Assembly (NCBI GenBank): GCA_963971305.1
Contig: OZ020305.1
Location: forward strand, 47,763,750 to 47,827,749
Direction of reading: 5' to 3'
Origin: Arcuatula senhousia
Lineage: Eukaryota; Mollusca; Bivalvia; Mytilida; Mytilidae
Length of the DNA stretch: 64,000 nt
A model generated the notes under the pieces. It saw only the letters and a program-made list of their open reading frames with translations, was not told the origin of the DNA and made no database searches. The stretch's first letter is position 1. Each line of letters starts with the position of its first letter. A program made the position numbers and the translations under genes. Positions 12,701 to 21,654 of this stretch are shown here, piece after piece.

Positions 12701-15700
12701 CTATCGTTAACAATTTCGTTTTCTTTTATAATTCCCCTTAAACTTTTATTTCAAAATAGACTAAAATTGTACAACAACACGTCCTGTGCGATCCACGTAC
12801 AGCTACTCTACTTTTTTTTTATACATTGTAGTTGGCATGATGCAAAGGACATTAAATGACAGTGTTGAAAATGCTGGTGCTGACGAAAGTGGAGAGTAAG
12901 TTTGTCGAATTTACTATGGTTTTACTTTTCGGTTTGTTGATTTTTGTGTCAAAAGGTTTCGTCTTGGCCTTTTAGGACAAAAGCTTCTATTTCATAAGAA
13001 CATGTCAAATTAAATTGGCATTGAGTGTAAATTTTTATTTCTAAAATAAAAAGGGATGTATTGTTAAGCATGTTTCATATTATTAACCACCTTTCAACTT
13101 TTTAAAATATCATTTTTCATCAATTTGCAATGGTTCACAAATCAACCTAAAATCCCTTTAAGTAACTTATAAGTCGTGTGTTTTTTTCAAAAGCTTTCAG
13201 TCAACTCCTATAGATATGTTCTTCAGTCCCTTCTCTCACTAACCATTTTACCTGGAATTACAACTTTTTACTATAATCCAAAGATAGTGTAAATGATATA
13301 TTTTCATAATTTCTTTTTTACAGAAAGAAACTAACAAACCCAACGATAACTTTTATTGAAGTTGGTCTGCACAAACCGACAAACAAAACAAAAGATAAAA
13401 TATTGAGGAGTTTAATTGAATATAATATCAGAGAAAAGCAAATAACTTTTATGGACAACGAGGATGGGATTTATGCAAGAGTGAAGTTTTGCAACGAAAA
13501 AGGTAATGAAGTAAGATGCTTTGAAACTTTAAGCCCAATGAAGCTGCTGGTATTTCAGCAAAATTATATTTTCATTATACAACCATTTATATTTCTACAA
13601 AATAATCAAAGAATTTACAGATAGTTACAGATAATTTACCATTTATACAGGTTCCTGTATACATTTTGATTCTTATGCAATTTTGTGAGCATTGAAACTA
13701 TAAGTGCTTAAACTGCTAAGCACTTACTTTGTTAGTTCTTTGTAAAACAATTTTCTGATTTTATAACCATGAATTTAACCTTTCAGTAATAAAATCAAAA
13801 TAAGGTCCAATTAATAAAGCGTTGACACTTATTGTTTAGTTTTGTATCTTTGTGTATGTCGTTAACAACAACATGTGTCATTCAAAAAATGTTTTCTCTT
13901 TTTGGTAGATGCAATATCATTTAGCAAAAAAGTACATGAAGATACAGATTTAAAGATTATAGAAAGAAGTCCAGATGTAAGTTTATCATTAATATGATAT
14001 TGCTTCTTCTTCTTCCCGTTTAGAGAATACTCATTACATGCGTCAAAACTATGGTAAAAGCAAACCGCATTTACAATCAAATATTAGGTCTGCTTTGTTT
14101 AATTTAAATTATATAAAAAATGTACAGTAGCTCACCTCTTCACAGGTTAAATCTTTGCTTGGATATCACCAACTGGTAACAGAATTCAAAATTTATGTCA
14201 GTTGAAATGATTCATGATTGTTTCAATAAGTTTGTTGTAGTTTGTTGTACTAGGATGATCACCTTTTTATCCCTATTATGTCCCACAACAGTGTTGTGTT
14301 TTGTGTTACCGGATCCTAAGATCGCCAAAGAAGAGGCAGGTTTTGCGACATAACACATGGTTCAACCCGCCATTTCTTTTGAAATGCCTATACCAAGTCA
14401 GGGCCTTTGTGATTAATTTCTCTGTTGTGTCTTTGGTTTGTTTTGTCCATCCTTCTTGGATACATGACATTGATCATCCCAGTTCGGTAGTTTTGTTGTT
14501 ACCTTTAATGGAACTTTGATGTTATATTTTGCAAATTTTCACTTATATTTTGCAAATTTTCAACATCATTTTTTAGCACATCTGATTAAAAAGCTATACA
14601 CTACACTATAGCATTTAAACCTTTGTCTGCTAAAATATTCAGCTGATTTAGCATTACAAAAGTAAATACATTGACATATAAATAACTACTAGTATCTTAA
14701 ATATTGAAACCAGATAAGATACAAAGTCTTATCATTTAGAATGTACAAATCAATATTTAAAGGTGAAAATCTTGTCATGATAAAAAGTTCATGCAATTAA
14801 GATGCAAACAGCATTAGATAAGATAACAGCAAAAAAGACACTATCGAAAGCAAAAATATGTTAAAAGTTTTATCTATGGGACTGCAATAAACTCATAAAA
14901 ACTTCTGAATATTTTAACTATAATATAGGACCACAAATTTTAAATTCATATAAACTTCTGAATAATTTAACTATAATATAGGACCACAAATTTTAAATTC
15001 ATATAAACTTCTGAATATTTCTACCTTTACATAGTACAACATCGATAAAACTTTTTACTAAATTTTTAAAGAAATTGCGATAACAATACTAACATTCTTG
15101 TTACAGGCTGTTATAAATATAAGGGCAAAACTGGCAACCATGACCATTCAAATCCTCAAATCACAAAAGTTCCAAGATGAGCTAGAGAGAAGATCTGGTG
15201 TTGAAATACATAGAAATGAAGATGTTCCATATCAATTAAGTGGTGATCTAAAATCCATCGTGGCAGCTAGAAATCTTTTGAAAGATTGGCTAAACAAAGG
15301 TGTTGAAACAGAATTAAGCGACCAAGAACAACTAAATAGCAAGACTTTAGATGAAATACACGAAGACAAAGATATCATAATTGAAACAAAACGCGCTCAA
15401 AATAATCAGCATCATGGTCAAGATGAGCAACACCTGTCAAAAGAATCAACACAACCACAAGAAACACATGAAACTTCAGATTTTTTACAAGGTGGGTCTG
15501 TGCACCAGAATAATAATAGTCTTCACGAGCCACTCTTTGGTCGTACAAGTGGGGCTATTCCAAAACAAACGAATAAACACATCTATAGTGGACTTCCAGA
15601 TACGCAACCTGTCACAGAGAGTGGACCAATGCAGAGCAAACAAACATCACCTGTCAATAAGTCTAACGAAAATATGTATTCCAATTTGGAGTCCTCCGTA

Positions 15701-18700
15701 AAATCTGGTGGCAACAATGATAGATCCCAAGATCAATCCAAAAAACCATCGGACAACAGGCACGACCAGTTTTCAGGATCAGACTATGGTTCAATGCACA
15801 GAGACCATGCTGCACCTGTCAACAAGAATCACGACAAAATGTATCCTGATTTGAATACCCCAGGCAAATCTGGTGCTAACTACGATATATCCCAAGACAG
15901 ATCCGAAACAGTATCTAGACATGAGCAGTCTCCAGGATCAAATGTTACTCGTCAACAAGAAAAACCATCAGATGATTCATTGGTATTGGTGACAAAAGAG
16001 AACATAAAGGTTTATGTCTACAAGGCTGACATCTGTTCTTTGTCTAATATAGACGGAATTGTAAATTCAACAAATGAAGATTTGAAAAATTGTTTTGGAG
16101 TCTCTAAAGCCATACAGGAGGCTGCAGGGCAATCAATGGTTAAGGAGTGTCATAATTTCATACGAACACATGGCCAACTACAGCCTGGAGAGGTATGTGT
16201 AACCACTGGTGGAAATATCGGGAAGAAAATTCTACACATTGTTGCTCCAAAATGGAAACAGGGCATGGATAAAGGAAGTTTTGGAAAAGATTTATACAGT
16301 GTTGTGAAGAAGTGCTTGGTTTCTGCACAAGAAAATGATTTTACATCTGTTGCATTACCTGCAATTAGTTCAGGTAAGATGTTCGTTAATGAAGGACGTG
16401 ATTTTTGCATACGAACTCTTTAATTCAATTTGATCTATCAAATTAAACTGTCATTGGTAACACTACATTATTTACTTTAAAATTCGAATGCCCCTTTGCT
16501 TATTTAAATGATTCGTTTAGATTTGTTTTGAGGGAACACATTAAATTTTTACTTCTTCCTCAGAGTCTAAGAATATGATACAATGTATACACATAAAGTT
16601 TTTGGTTTGTACATCGGTGCATTCTTACCTTGTTTTGCTTGTTTTTCATTGCATTTGAAGCACCTTCTTTTACCAAAGTCGTTAATATGATGCAGGTTGA
16701 ACCTGATAAGCTCCCGCAGATATATTTTAGGGGATGACATAATTATTTGATTCTGAGCTGAGTGGCAGTTCTTGTAAATAAATAATCTTACCTGCAAAAA
16801 AAAATAAAGATAAATAATCTGGCCTCTACTTCCAAGGGAAAAAATCTGTCCTAAGATTCTTTACTAGTATGGTATATTAAAAATAAATAATCTCGGCGGC
16901 ACAAAACGGCGGGATTCGACCAAAATTGCAGACCCCCCCCCTTTTCAGAATCAAATGGTTGTCCCCTTATTTCTTTAATAACAGCAAGAAATACAAGCTC
17001 TTGCATGGTTTGGACAAGGAGCGCACCTGCAAACAGAACGAGGAAGTTTTCTTTTCTCAAACTAAAAATGAAAACCGTAAGTGCTAGAGGAAAAGTTAGC
17101 ATTGCAAAATTGTTTAACTTATTGAGAGCTACAATATTGATTCAGGGTCAAAATTGTCAGATCAACTGTTTAAGAGTTATCCCCCTTTAACTGTTTTTTC
17201 TACCAATTTTAACTGATTTTAAAAAAAAATTCTTCTCTGAAACCACTGAAGGAATTGCTTTCAAACTTTGTACACTTGATCTTTAGGATGTCCTGTACCC
17301 AGTTTGTGAAATTTATGCATGCTGACCAACCAAGATGTAGCTTAAAATAGAACAGAAAGGTCAAACCATAGTTTTGGCATAGAATGAAAAGTATAAGAGA
17401 TAGAGAAAATCCAAAGCAACCTTCCCTCTTCAGCATCAACAGCTCTATAAAAGTTTAAGTTGTGGGATGACTCCTTATTGGAGCTATTTTCCCTTAATTT
17501 GAAGAACTGACAATATTCAGTTTTTGAACTTTATCTTAAAAACAATAAGAGCTGGAGGAAAAGTTTGCATTGCAAAATTGTTTAGCTCATTGAGATCTAC
17601 AAAAATGATTTCAGGGTCAAAATTGTCAGATCAACCTTCTAAGAGTTATTCCCCTTTAACTGTTCTCAAACAATTTTAACTTGTTGGAGTTTTTTTCCAG
17701 AGCTTTGTAACTTTGTATTCTTGATTTTAAGAGTGTTTTCTATCCTAACTTGTTTCTTTAGTGTTACTAATCAAGTCCATGTAGACCATGTTGCACGCTA
17801 GGTAAGAGGCTTTAGCATAAGAGATCAGGTGAGCGATTCAGGCTCCTTGGAGCCTCTTGTGTTTTGTTAAAAAAGGACATCAAGTTTATAAATAAAATGA
17901 AACAGGAAAATGCAAACGAGACAGATGAAGAATCAAAATGAATTGAACAACACCCCAGGATTAGCTCGGTTATTTACAAGTTAATAGTGATTCGCAATCA
18001 TTTGTTCTTAATCATTTGTGGCTTAGTATCAATTGCCGATTGTTACAAATATTCATGTGTTTATATTGTTTCAATTAGCTATTTATAAATGATACTTTTG
18101 CAGGTCACGGAAATGCACCTACAGAATCTATATATTCAGCATATCCATCTGGAGTGCTAAAGTATAGCAAAAAGTCTGGAAAAAAACAGGGATTGAAGGA
18201 AATTCATTTTGTTGATATCAAAGATGATATAGTCCAAAAAATGCAATGGGCATTTTTGAGCGCTGTCCCGGAAAATGATGTCAGTTTATTTTCAAAGGCA
18301 AAGGACATTCCCGCAAAATTTAAAGAAATGTTAAGGCCTAATATAAGAGGGATCGGTTTTGCTCGTCGAAATAATGAATACATTTCAATGGACAAAAATG
18401 CATGTGTAGTGGTATGTGACGGGGGCTTAATGAAGTCCGTTGAGCATGGACATTTGGATAGAATTAAAGCAACGGTTGGTTTAGATTCTTGCAAGAATGA
18501 AGAAACTGGTAGTGTTTTGACTGAAGATGATGCATTTTCTGGAAAAAGCAAAAGTTCGAAAAAATGTCACGAAAGAGGTGGTGGGGACTTTAAATCAAAT
18601 TACAGAAACGCAAAGAAAGCACATTATAAGTCGAAATCCTTGGTGCATGAAATGTTTGGAGGAGATCTCAAATTCCATTATGCTTTTTGTGTTGTTTTGC

Positions 18701-19935
18701 CTCCTTTAACTGAAAACGGAAAACGAAAGGATTCTTCTGAACAAATAACATTTTTCAAAACTTTGAGCAATTGTTGTCACGAGATGCTGAAATCAGCTGC
18801 AAAATGTGGCATTAAACATTTAGCCATGCCAGTTATTGGCCCAGGTAATCAATATTAAAGATTAATTATAGTCCATTTGAGTTTTAGAAATCAACGAAAA
18901 TTCTTTTAATTTTTTTTGTCTCTCAAATAAAATTTATTTTTTAAACACAAATAATTTTTTTATTAGTATACGAACTCTGATAATAAAAACCAAGATGTTA
19001 TCTTCAAAAACAAAAAAGTTTTCCATATGGTCTAATGCTTAATATTTCACCAATTTTAATAATACCTAAAATGGTGTGTTTATCTGACGGAACAGCCAGG
19101 TGTTGTGCCCACCTGAACATAATTGAAAGGATTAACAATAGGAGATCAGATGACCAATAAGCTCCACAAAGGATTTTTAAAGGTATAGGGAGCAAATGCT
19201 GTTCCTGGTCACTAGGTTGTACTCCTATGGATTTCTATGAATTTTTGGTCCAATTTTACTATTAAGGTCTATGGAAAACATTTTTATTAATCATGCAAAA
19301 ATTTTGATTTTTTTTGCCTGAGTTCGTATGCCATTGAAAAGTCATGACATACTAAAATAGTTAAAGTATTTTGCAAGACGTAAATTTACAAGCCATTTTT
19401 CGTTGATTTATAAAACTCAAACGGACTATATATAATGGTTAAAAAATTCAAATGTTTTAAATTTCACGATAAAAACATACACAAACAAATAATATAACTT
19501 ATCCTTTCAGTTGAAAGACATTACTACTTATTTTGATTTGGTGCTGTCTATTTTCTTGTACAACTCATTATAACAAACAGGTACCAAAATTTATATAAAA
19601 GACCGATAAATTATCGTTTTATCGCTTTTGGACTGATCTTTTATTTGTATACCCAGTAAAAACAAAGAACGCATGATGTCTATTTCTTGCAATTTCATTT
19701 GAATTAACCCTATTGCTTTTATGTTTTAGATTTGTATGATTGTTCTGAGCAATGGTTTTTGAAACTATGTGTTTCAAATATGATGTTGTCAATGAAGAGC
19801 TTCATAGACAGAAGAAAAAGATCCAAGCAGTTCATGGTGTTTCATATTATATGTGATGGAAATGACACCCTGTATAATATGGTACAGAAAGAAATTGAAC
19901 TTTGGCGAAAACCCTTGAATGAGACTGTAGTTTAG
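3643..19935 (+). CDS. RRM/KH/double-macro-domain protein, PARP14-like layout without PARP domain (5' partial)
   Basis: Exons join as 3643-3775, 12832-12895, 13324-13502, 13909-13976, 15107-16373, 18104-18844 and 19730-19935. The sum is 2658 nt, exactly 886 codons ending in TAG. All introns are GT-AG with matching phases (1,2,1,0,1,1). Counting from the first visible residue, an RRM-like beta-alpha-beta-beta-alpha-beta pattern spans about 70-147 and a KH-like segment about 149-215. A Q/N/S-rich disordered linker runs to about 437. Macro domain 1 (about 438-625) has KADICSL, IVNSTNEDL and ALPAISSG. A degenerate macro-like domain 2 follows to the end. PARP14-family proteins bind or remove ADP-ribose and act in innate immunity. 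This one lacks WWE and PARP catalytic domains, so at most it reads or erases ADP-ribose. The start may lie further upstream; an alternative start is ATG at 12837, giving 839 residues. Confidence 0.75.
3993..4278. mobile_element. MITE with CAGGGTTCCCAC terminal inverted repeats
   Basis: CAGGGTTCCCAC at 3993-4004 is mirrored by GTGGGAACCCTG at 4267-4278. The inside is a degenerate run of 'TCCTTGAATTT'-like repeats with no coding capacity. The CAGGG terminus fits the hAT superfamily. The flanks share only AAAATA (3987-3992 and 4279-4284), not a clean 8-bp duplication, so the superfamily is tentative. Confidence 0.75.
4294..4328. repeat. GGGCGGC minisatellite (5 units)
   Basis: Five perfect 7-bp GGGCGGC units start 16 bp after the MITE above. 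The tract is strongly G-rich in an AT-rich setting and could form a G-quadruplex. Confidence 0.9.
4440..5420 (+). pseudogene. reverse-transcriptase retroelement relic (copy 1)
   Basis: A plus-strand frame shows FRYIDDVLSLNN with the catalytic YIDD box at 4540-4551, then frameshifts and an in-frame TAG near 4610. The longest open piece (4754-4942) is in the C-terminal part. A 3' untranslated stretch to about 5420 is shared with the copy at 24.8-25.5 kb. The element is dead. A Penelope-like assignment is possible but I cannot settle it by eye. Confidence 0.65.
5421..6361. other. non-coding stretch with an imperfect hairpin at 5757-5819
   Basis: I see no gene. At 5757-5781 and 5797-5819 there is a 23-bp inverted repeat interrupted by two extra bases (GT), with a 15-nt loop, so it can form a strong hairpin. 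The rest is AT-rich and unrecognised. Confidence 0.5.
6362..6550. repeat. 70-bp tandem repeat, 2.7 copies
   Basis: Units start at 6362, 6432 and 6502 with CTTTTCAGCTACAATAACA and a few substitutions. The last copy is cut short. Confidence 0.9.
6738..7191. mobile_element. fold-back MITE with G-rich termini and 8-bp target duplication
   Basis: TTTAGAAA flanks the element on both sides (6730-6737 and 7192-7199), a clean 8-bp target-site duplication. The termini are CCC followed by a G run, and their complement. The inverted repeat extends about 70 bp inward with the shared block TGAGCCGCTGG. The inside has degenerate 'CCTTATCATATAT' repeats and no coding capacity. An 8-bp duplication fits hAT, P or Merlin-type transposases, but the G-run end matches none that I can name. 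Confidence 0.85.
7200..7489. other. unassigned AT-rich spacer
   Basis: I see no gene, RNA or clear repeat here. Confidence 0.4.
7490..8100. repeat. two tandem copies of a transposon left end (about 320 bp each)
   Basis: The block beginning GTCACACTATAA at about 7494 recurs at 7815, followed by the same order of 'CAACGTGT', 'GAACGTCAGCG', 'TGCAAAATTTTGAACATG' and 'ATACACACGCTG'. The second copy carries the terminal sequence that matches the right end at 11.6 kb exactly; the first copy is more diverged. Confidence 0.8.
8631..8680 (+). ncRNA. hammerhead ribozyme motif, unit 1 (core mutated)
   Basis: Same layout as the intact copy at 10.17 kb, but the conserved CTGATGA is TTGATGA (8640-8646) and stem I carries CACCT for CGCCT. 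Probably weakened or inactive. Confidence 0.6.
8711..9532 (+). mobile_element. hairpin-capped HINE-like element inserted precisely between two T bases
   Basis: The head TATACCCCCCGCAAAC (8711-8726) pairs imperfectly with GTTTGGGGGTATA (8730-8742) and perfectly with GCGGGGGGTAT at 9490-9500, just before the 3' hairpin GTGAGC-TC-GCTCAC (9507-9520) and the end CTTG (9528-9531). After the head come a CTGT/CCGT simple repeat and four 167-bp tandem units (anchor CTCGTAAGCGC at 8818, 8985, 9152 and 9319). Removing 8711-9532 restores the sequence seen in the neighbouring hammerhead unit exactly, with no target duplication. It is non-autonomous. Confidence 0.85.
9811..9860 (+). ncRNA. hammerhead ribozyme motif, unit 2 (cleavage site mutated)
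   Basis: CTGATGA and GAAAC are intact and stem I is CGCCT/AGGCG. The cleavage triplet GTC is GCC, and stem II has a G-U pair. It is expected to cleave poorly or not at all. Confidence 0.65.
10170..10220 (+). ncRNA. hammerhead ribozyme, type I, complete core (unit 3)
   Basis: Stem I is formed by CGCCT (10175-10179) with AGGCG (10212-10216). The core CTGATGA is at 10180-10186. Stem II is GTCT/AGAC (10187-10190 and 10196-10199) with a 5-nt loop. GAAA is at 10200-10203, and a very short stem III (AC-GCGC-GT) leads to the cleavage triplet GTC ending at 10211. All invariant core bases are present. A minimal stem III is typical of hammerheads in animal retroelement repeats, which often act as dimers. 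Confidence 0.85.
10316..11391 (+). mobile_element. hairpin-capped element with CGT repeat
   Basis: The head ATACGACCGCAA (10316-10327) pairs with TTGCGGTCGT (10334-10343) and again, perfectly, with TTGCGGTCGTAT at 11358-11369. A GTC trinucleotide run (about 10363-10392) follows the head. The body has repeating paragraphs ('TAACTTT.GTTCTAGT', 'GGGG.CAAAA') and no ORF of note. It ends after a small 3' hairpin near CTTTTT. Same structural class as the elements at 8.7, 25.5 and 30-41 kb. Confidence 0.75.
11644..12398. other. non-coding intron sequence, no feature recognised
   Basis: Short open frames occur on both strands (11698-11949 plus, 11891-12178 minus) but have no domain, no splice context in frame with the gene, and no codon pattern. 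I treat the stretch as intronic. Confidence 0.45.
12399..12652. mobile_element. MITE with about 40-bp terminal inverted repeats
   Basis: GGACCGACCATTTAGCTTGA at the left end matches the reverse complement of TCAAGTTAAATTGTCCGTTC at the right end, with similarity continuing to AGGGCCTTTGTTTTTT / AAAAAACCAAGGCCT. The inside is AT-rich with 'AAATATTCTG' repeats. The target duplication is unclear. It sits in the intron directly before exon 2. Confidence 0.75.
12832..12895 (+). CDS. macro-domain gene, exon 2 (possible start exon)
   Basis: The acceptor ATTGTAG follows a T-rich tract, and the donor GA|GTAAGT is near consensus. It contains two adjacent ATG codons at 12837 and 12840, then an acidic stretch. 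If the upstream exon is wrong, translation could start here, with 839 residues in total. Confidence 0.65.
13324..13502 (+). CDS. macro-domain gene, exon 3 (RRM-like, first part)
   Basis: The exon is bounded by TTTTTTACAG and G|GTAATG. It encodes predicted strand ITFIEV, helix KDKILRSLIEY, strand QITFMDN and strand IYARVKFCNE, in the order of an RRM-like fold. The phase is continuous on both sides. Confidence 0.75.
13909..13976 (+). CDS. macro-domain gene, exon 4 (RRM-like, last part)
   Basis: A 68-nt exon between TTTGGTAG and GTAAGT. It supplies the last helix (DAISFSKKV) and strand (LKIIER) of the RRM-like unit and ends in phase 0. Confidence 0.7.
14898..15020. repeat. 53-54-bp tandem repeat, 2.3 copies
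   Basis: Units starting AAACTTCTGAAT occur at 14898, 14952 and 15005 (partial), inside the intron just upstream of the large exon. Confidence 0.85.
15107..16373 (+). CDS. macro-domain gene, large exon 5 (KH-like, linker, macro domain 1)
   Basis: The exon is bounded by TTGTTACAG and TCAG|GTAAGA. It opens with a KH-like segment, then a disordered linker of about 220 residues. The linker has a duplicated block of about 55 residues and three Y-x-x-L motifs (YSGL, YSNL, YPDL at about residues 308, 339 and 394). From about 15976 it encodes the first two thirds of a macro domain. There the usual NAAN is NSTN and the GGG loop is CFGV. The open frame reads past the donor to 16423, but the splice at 16373 restores the macro fold. 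Confidence 0.85.
17010..17860 (+). mobile_element. 5'-truncated hairpin-capped element in intron 5
   Basis: Two diverged units of about 485 bp ('GCATTGCAAAATTGTTTA', 'GTCAAAATTGTCAGATCAAC', 'AGAGTTAT.CCCCTTTAACTG') precede a tail identical in type to the element at 25.5-27.1 kb. The tail is CAGGTGAGC (17826-17834), hairpin AGGCTCCTTGGAGCCT (17840-17855) and CTTG (17856-17859). I see no matching head upstream, so the 5' part is missing. Confidence 0.65.
18104..18844 (+). CDS. macro-domain gene, exon 6 (end of macro 1, most of macro-like 2)
   Basis: The acceptor TTTTGCAG precedes it and the donor CCAG|GTAATC ends it. The first 50 codons complete macro domain 1 (strand IHFVDI then helix). The rest is a macro-like segment without an NxxN motif, with a Lys/Ser-rich insertion, then HYAFCVVLPP and LAMPVIGP, which resemble the core strand and phosphate loop of macro domains. 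Confidence 0.8.
18869..19428. mobile_element. Tc1/mariner-like MITE in the last intron
   Basis: The termini TAGTCCATTTGAGTTTTA and its complement at 19411-19428 are flanked by TA on both sides (18867-18868 and 19429-19430). The inverted repeat continues to ATACGAACTC / GAGTTCGTAT about 100 bp inside each end. It is 560 bp with no coding capacity. TA duplication fits Tc1/mariner. It lies between the donor at 18845 and the acceptor at 19729. Confidence 0.75.
19730..19935 (+). CDS. macro-domain gene, terminal exon
   Basis: The acceptor ATGTTTTAG precedes it. It encodes the final helix-strand-helix of the second macro-like domain (strand FMVFHIICDG) and ends at TAG 19933-19935. No PARP catalytic or WWE sequence follows in the next kilobase. 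I do not see a confident polyadenylation site. Confidence 0.75.
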
Positions 19936-20641
19936 TCCTTTGATTGATGCCCTGCCTTCATTGCATAGAACCGCTTAATGTTGAACCATTTTCTTTAGTA
20001 AAGCCAAACGGCAAAACCTATTATGTTACCTTATTGTGCATACGATTTTCATTTGTATCTTATTCAAATTGGAGAAAATTCGATTCTTGTCATTTATTTT
20101 GTTTGATTTACCATTTTAAAAAAAAAAATAGGTATGGCTTAATAAGAATTGATAATATATAACACTGAAATTGCAAGTAAAAAGCAAAAGTGACAAATTA
20201 TTACACAAGTCATATTTGTTAGTTATTGTTTGTTTTTGGTAAAACTTTTTGATTTATTTAATTATTTTACTCAAATTAGGTTTTTATCATTTTATTATTA
20301 CATATCGTACCGTTTATCAGCACTTACGTTATAATGGCTCATCTTGTTGCATGATTCATTATTGACTCCGACAAAATCTTAAACGCTGTCTTTTATAATG
20401 ACGCCTTTAAAACAGTGTTATTTCGTAATTTCACGAATGACGTAAGGCTTTCGATTAGTGACGAAAAGGGGCGTGATGAATTACTGGATGCGAGCGTGAT
20501 AAAGCTTTTTCAGCCTCGGAAGACCACACCAAAGCTTTATCAGACACGGAACATGAAACCTCGAATAAATATTATGGAAAACGGATTTATCGGAAAGTGA
20601 AAAAACTCCTATATTTACTATAAGTATATGATTATTACAGA
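19936..20641. other. downstream region of the macro-domain gene
   Basis: Probably 3' untranslated and intergenic sequence. An inverted repeat TGATAAAGCTTT / AAAGCTTTATCA is visible at about 20498-20542. No further exon is seen. Confidence 0.4.
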
Positions 20642-20790
20642 TTTCACAACTATAGGCGATGTGATACCGATTTTTATCACATCGAGTTAGATATTTGCCA
20701 TAAAAGAAACGAGCATTTGAGAGTTTCTTTTTGACAAATATCTAACGGATGTAATGAAATTCGGTATCATCATCGCTCATAGTTGTGAAA
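20642..20790. mobile_element. fold-back MITE (about 58-bp arms)
   Basis: TTTCACAACTAT at the left end is complementary to ATAGTTGTGAAA at the right end. The pairing continues through GATACCGA and TTAGATATTTG to a short loop of about 30 nt. It has no coding capacity. Confidence 0.8.
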
Positions 20791-21204
20791 CCTTTTTCTC
20801 TAACTGCATGTTCAATTAAATTATTTCATTTGAAAGCTCTCGGACAATTTATCATGCCATGATACAATGAATGACGTATGAATATATGGAAATTTTGAAC
20901 GTCACGCCTTCTATGACGTATGAATATGTATACGCAAATTTGGAAAGTCACACTATCTGTGACGTAGATGTTAACTAATCAACGTTGAGAACCAAAAATA
21001 ACGACGAATCAAAACTGTATTAAAAAAAAAGTGAACCGATCAAACCATTGAGTTAATTTTAAATAAAAAAAAAACAACTATGGATCACACACCATTAGCC
21101 AATGAAATTTTTCTAGAAATATCGCATCGTGCGGAGTGTAATACGCAATAAATAAAGTCTCATCGCACGAGAACTAGATAGTGTTGCACAACTGTTAGAG
21201 AATT

Positions 21205-21361
21205 ATAGTATAACTAACGAATGATTCCGAATGTAAGGAAATATTCAACCAGTGGTCGAACAACCCAATAATTAACGAGTGCGCTTAGCGCACGAGTGAA
21301 TTGTTAAGGTTAATTGGTCACAATATTTCCCATATTTGGAATCTTGAGTTAGTTATACTAT
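21205..21361. mobile_element. near-palindromic fold-back MITE
   Basis: ATAGTATAACTAAC on the left is complementary to GTTAGTTATACTAT on the right, and the pairing resumes inward (GATTCC, GGAAATATT). The centre is the palindrome GTGCGCTTAGCGCAC. TAT/ATA flanks suggest a TA-type target. Confidence 0.75.
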
Positions 21362-21654
21362 TTATTACATAGATAAATGTTGAATTATAATTTTATTGAC
21401 GGTTGAACTACTCAAATTTTCGGTTGGACTATTTCCATGCAAGCACAATGGTTTTCGACGTCAAGTAAATATAATGGCTTCTGGGAATTAAGTTTGTCCG
21501 CTGAAGTATTCATGTTATTTGTTTGGTTGACAATGCACCGCTTTTATTGGGGGTCTTGTTTCGTGAAAATTAGAATGACATGTTCCCGCGCTTCTGTCAT
21601 TTTGTTTTGATGGACGCGACCTCTAGTGATAGAATAGACGTCATTAATTAAAAT

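Noticed and set aside
16150..16410. Antisense 86-codon ORF opposite the macro domain
   Set aside because: It is a shadow of the plus-strand coding exon and has no own signature.
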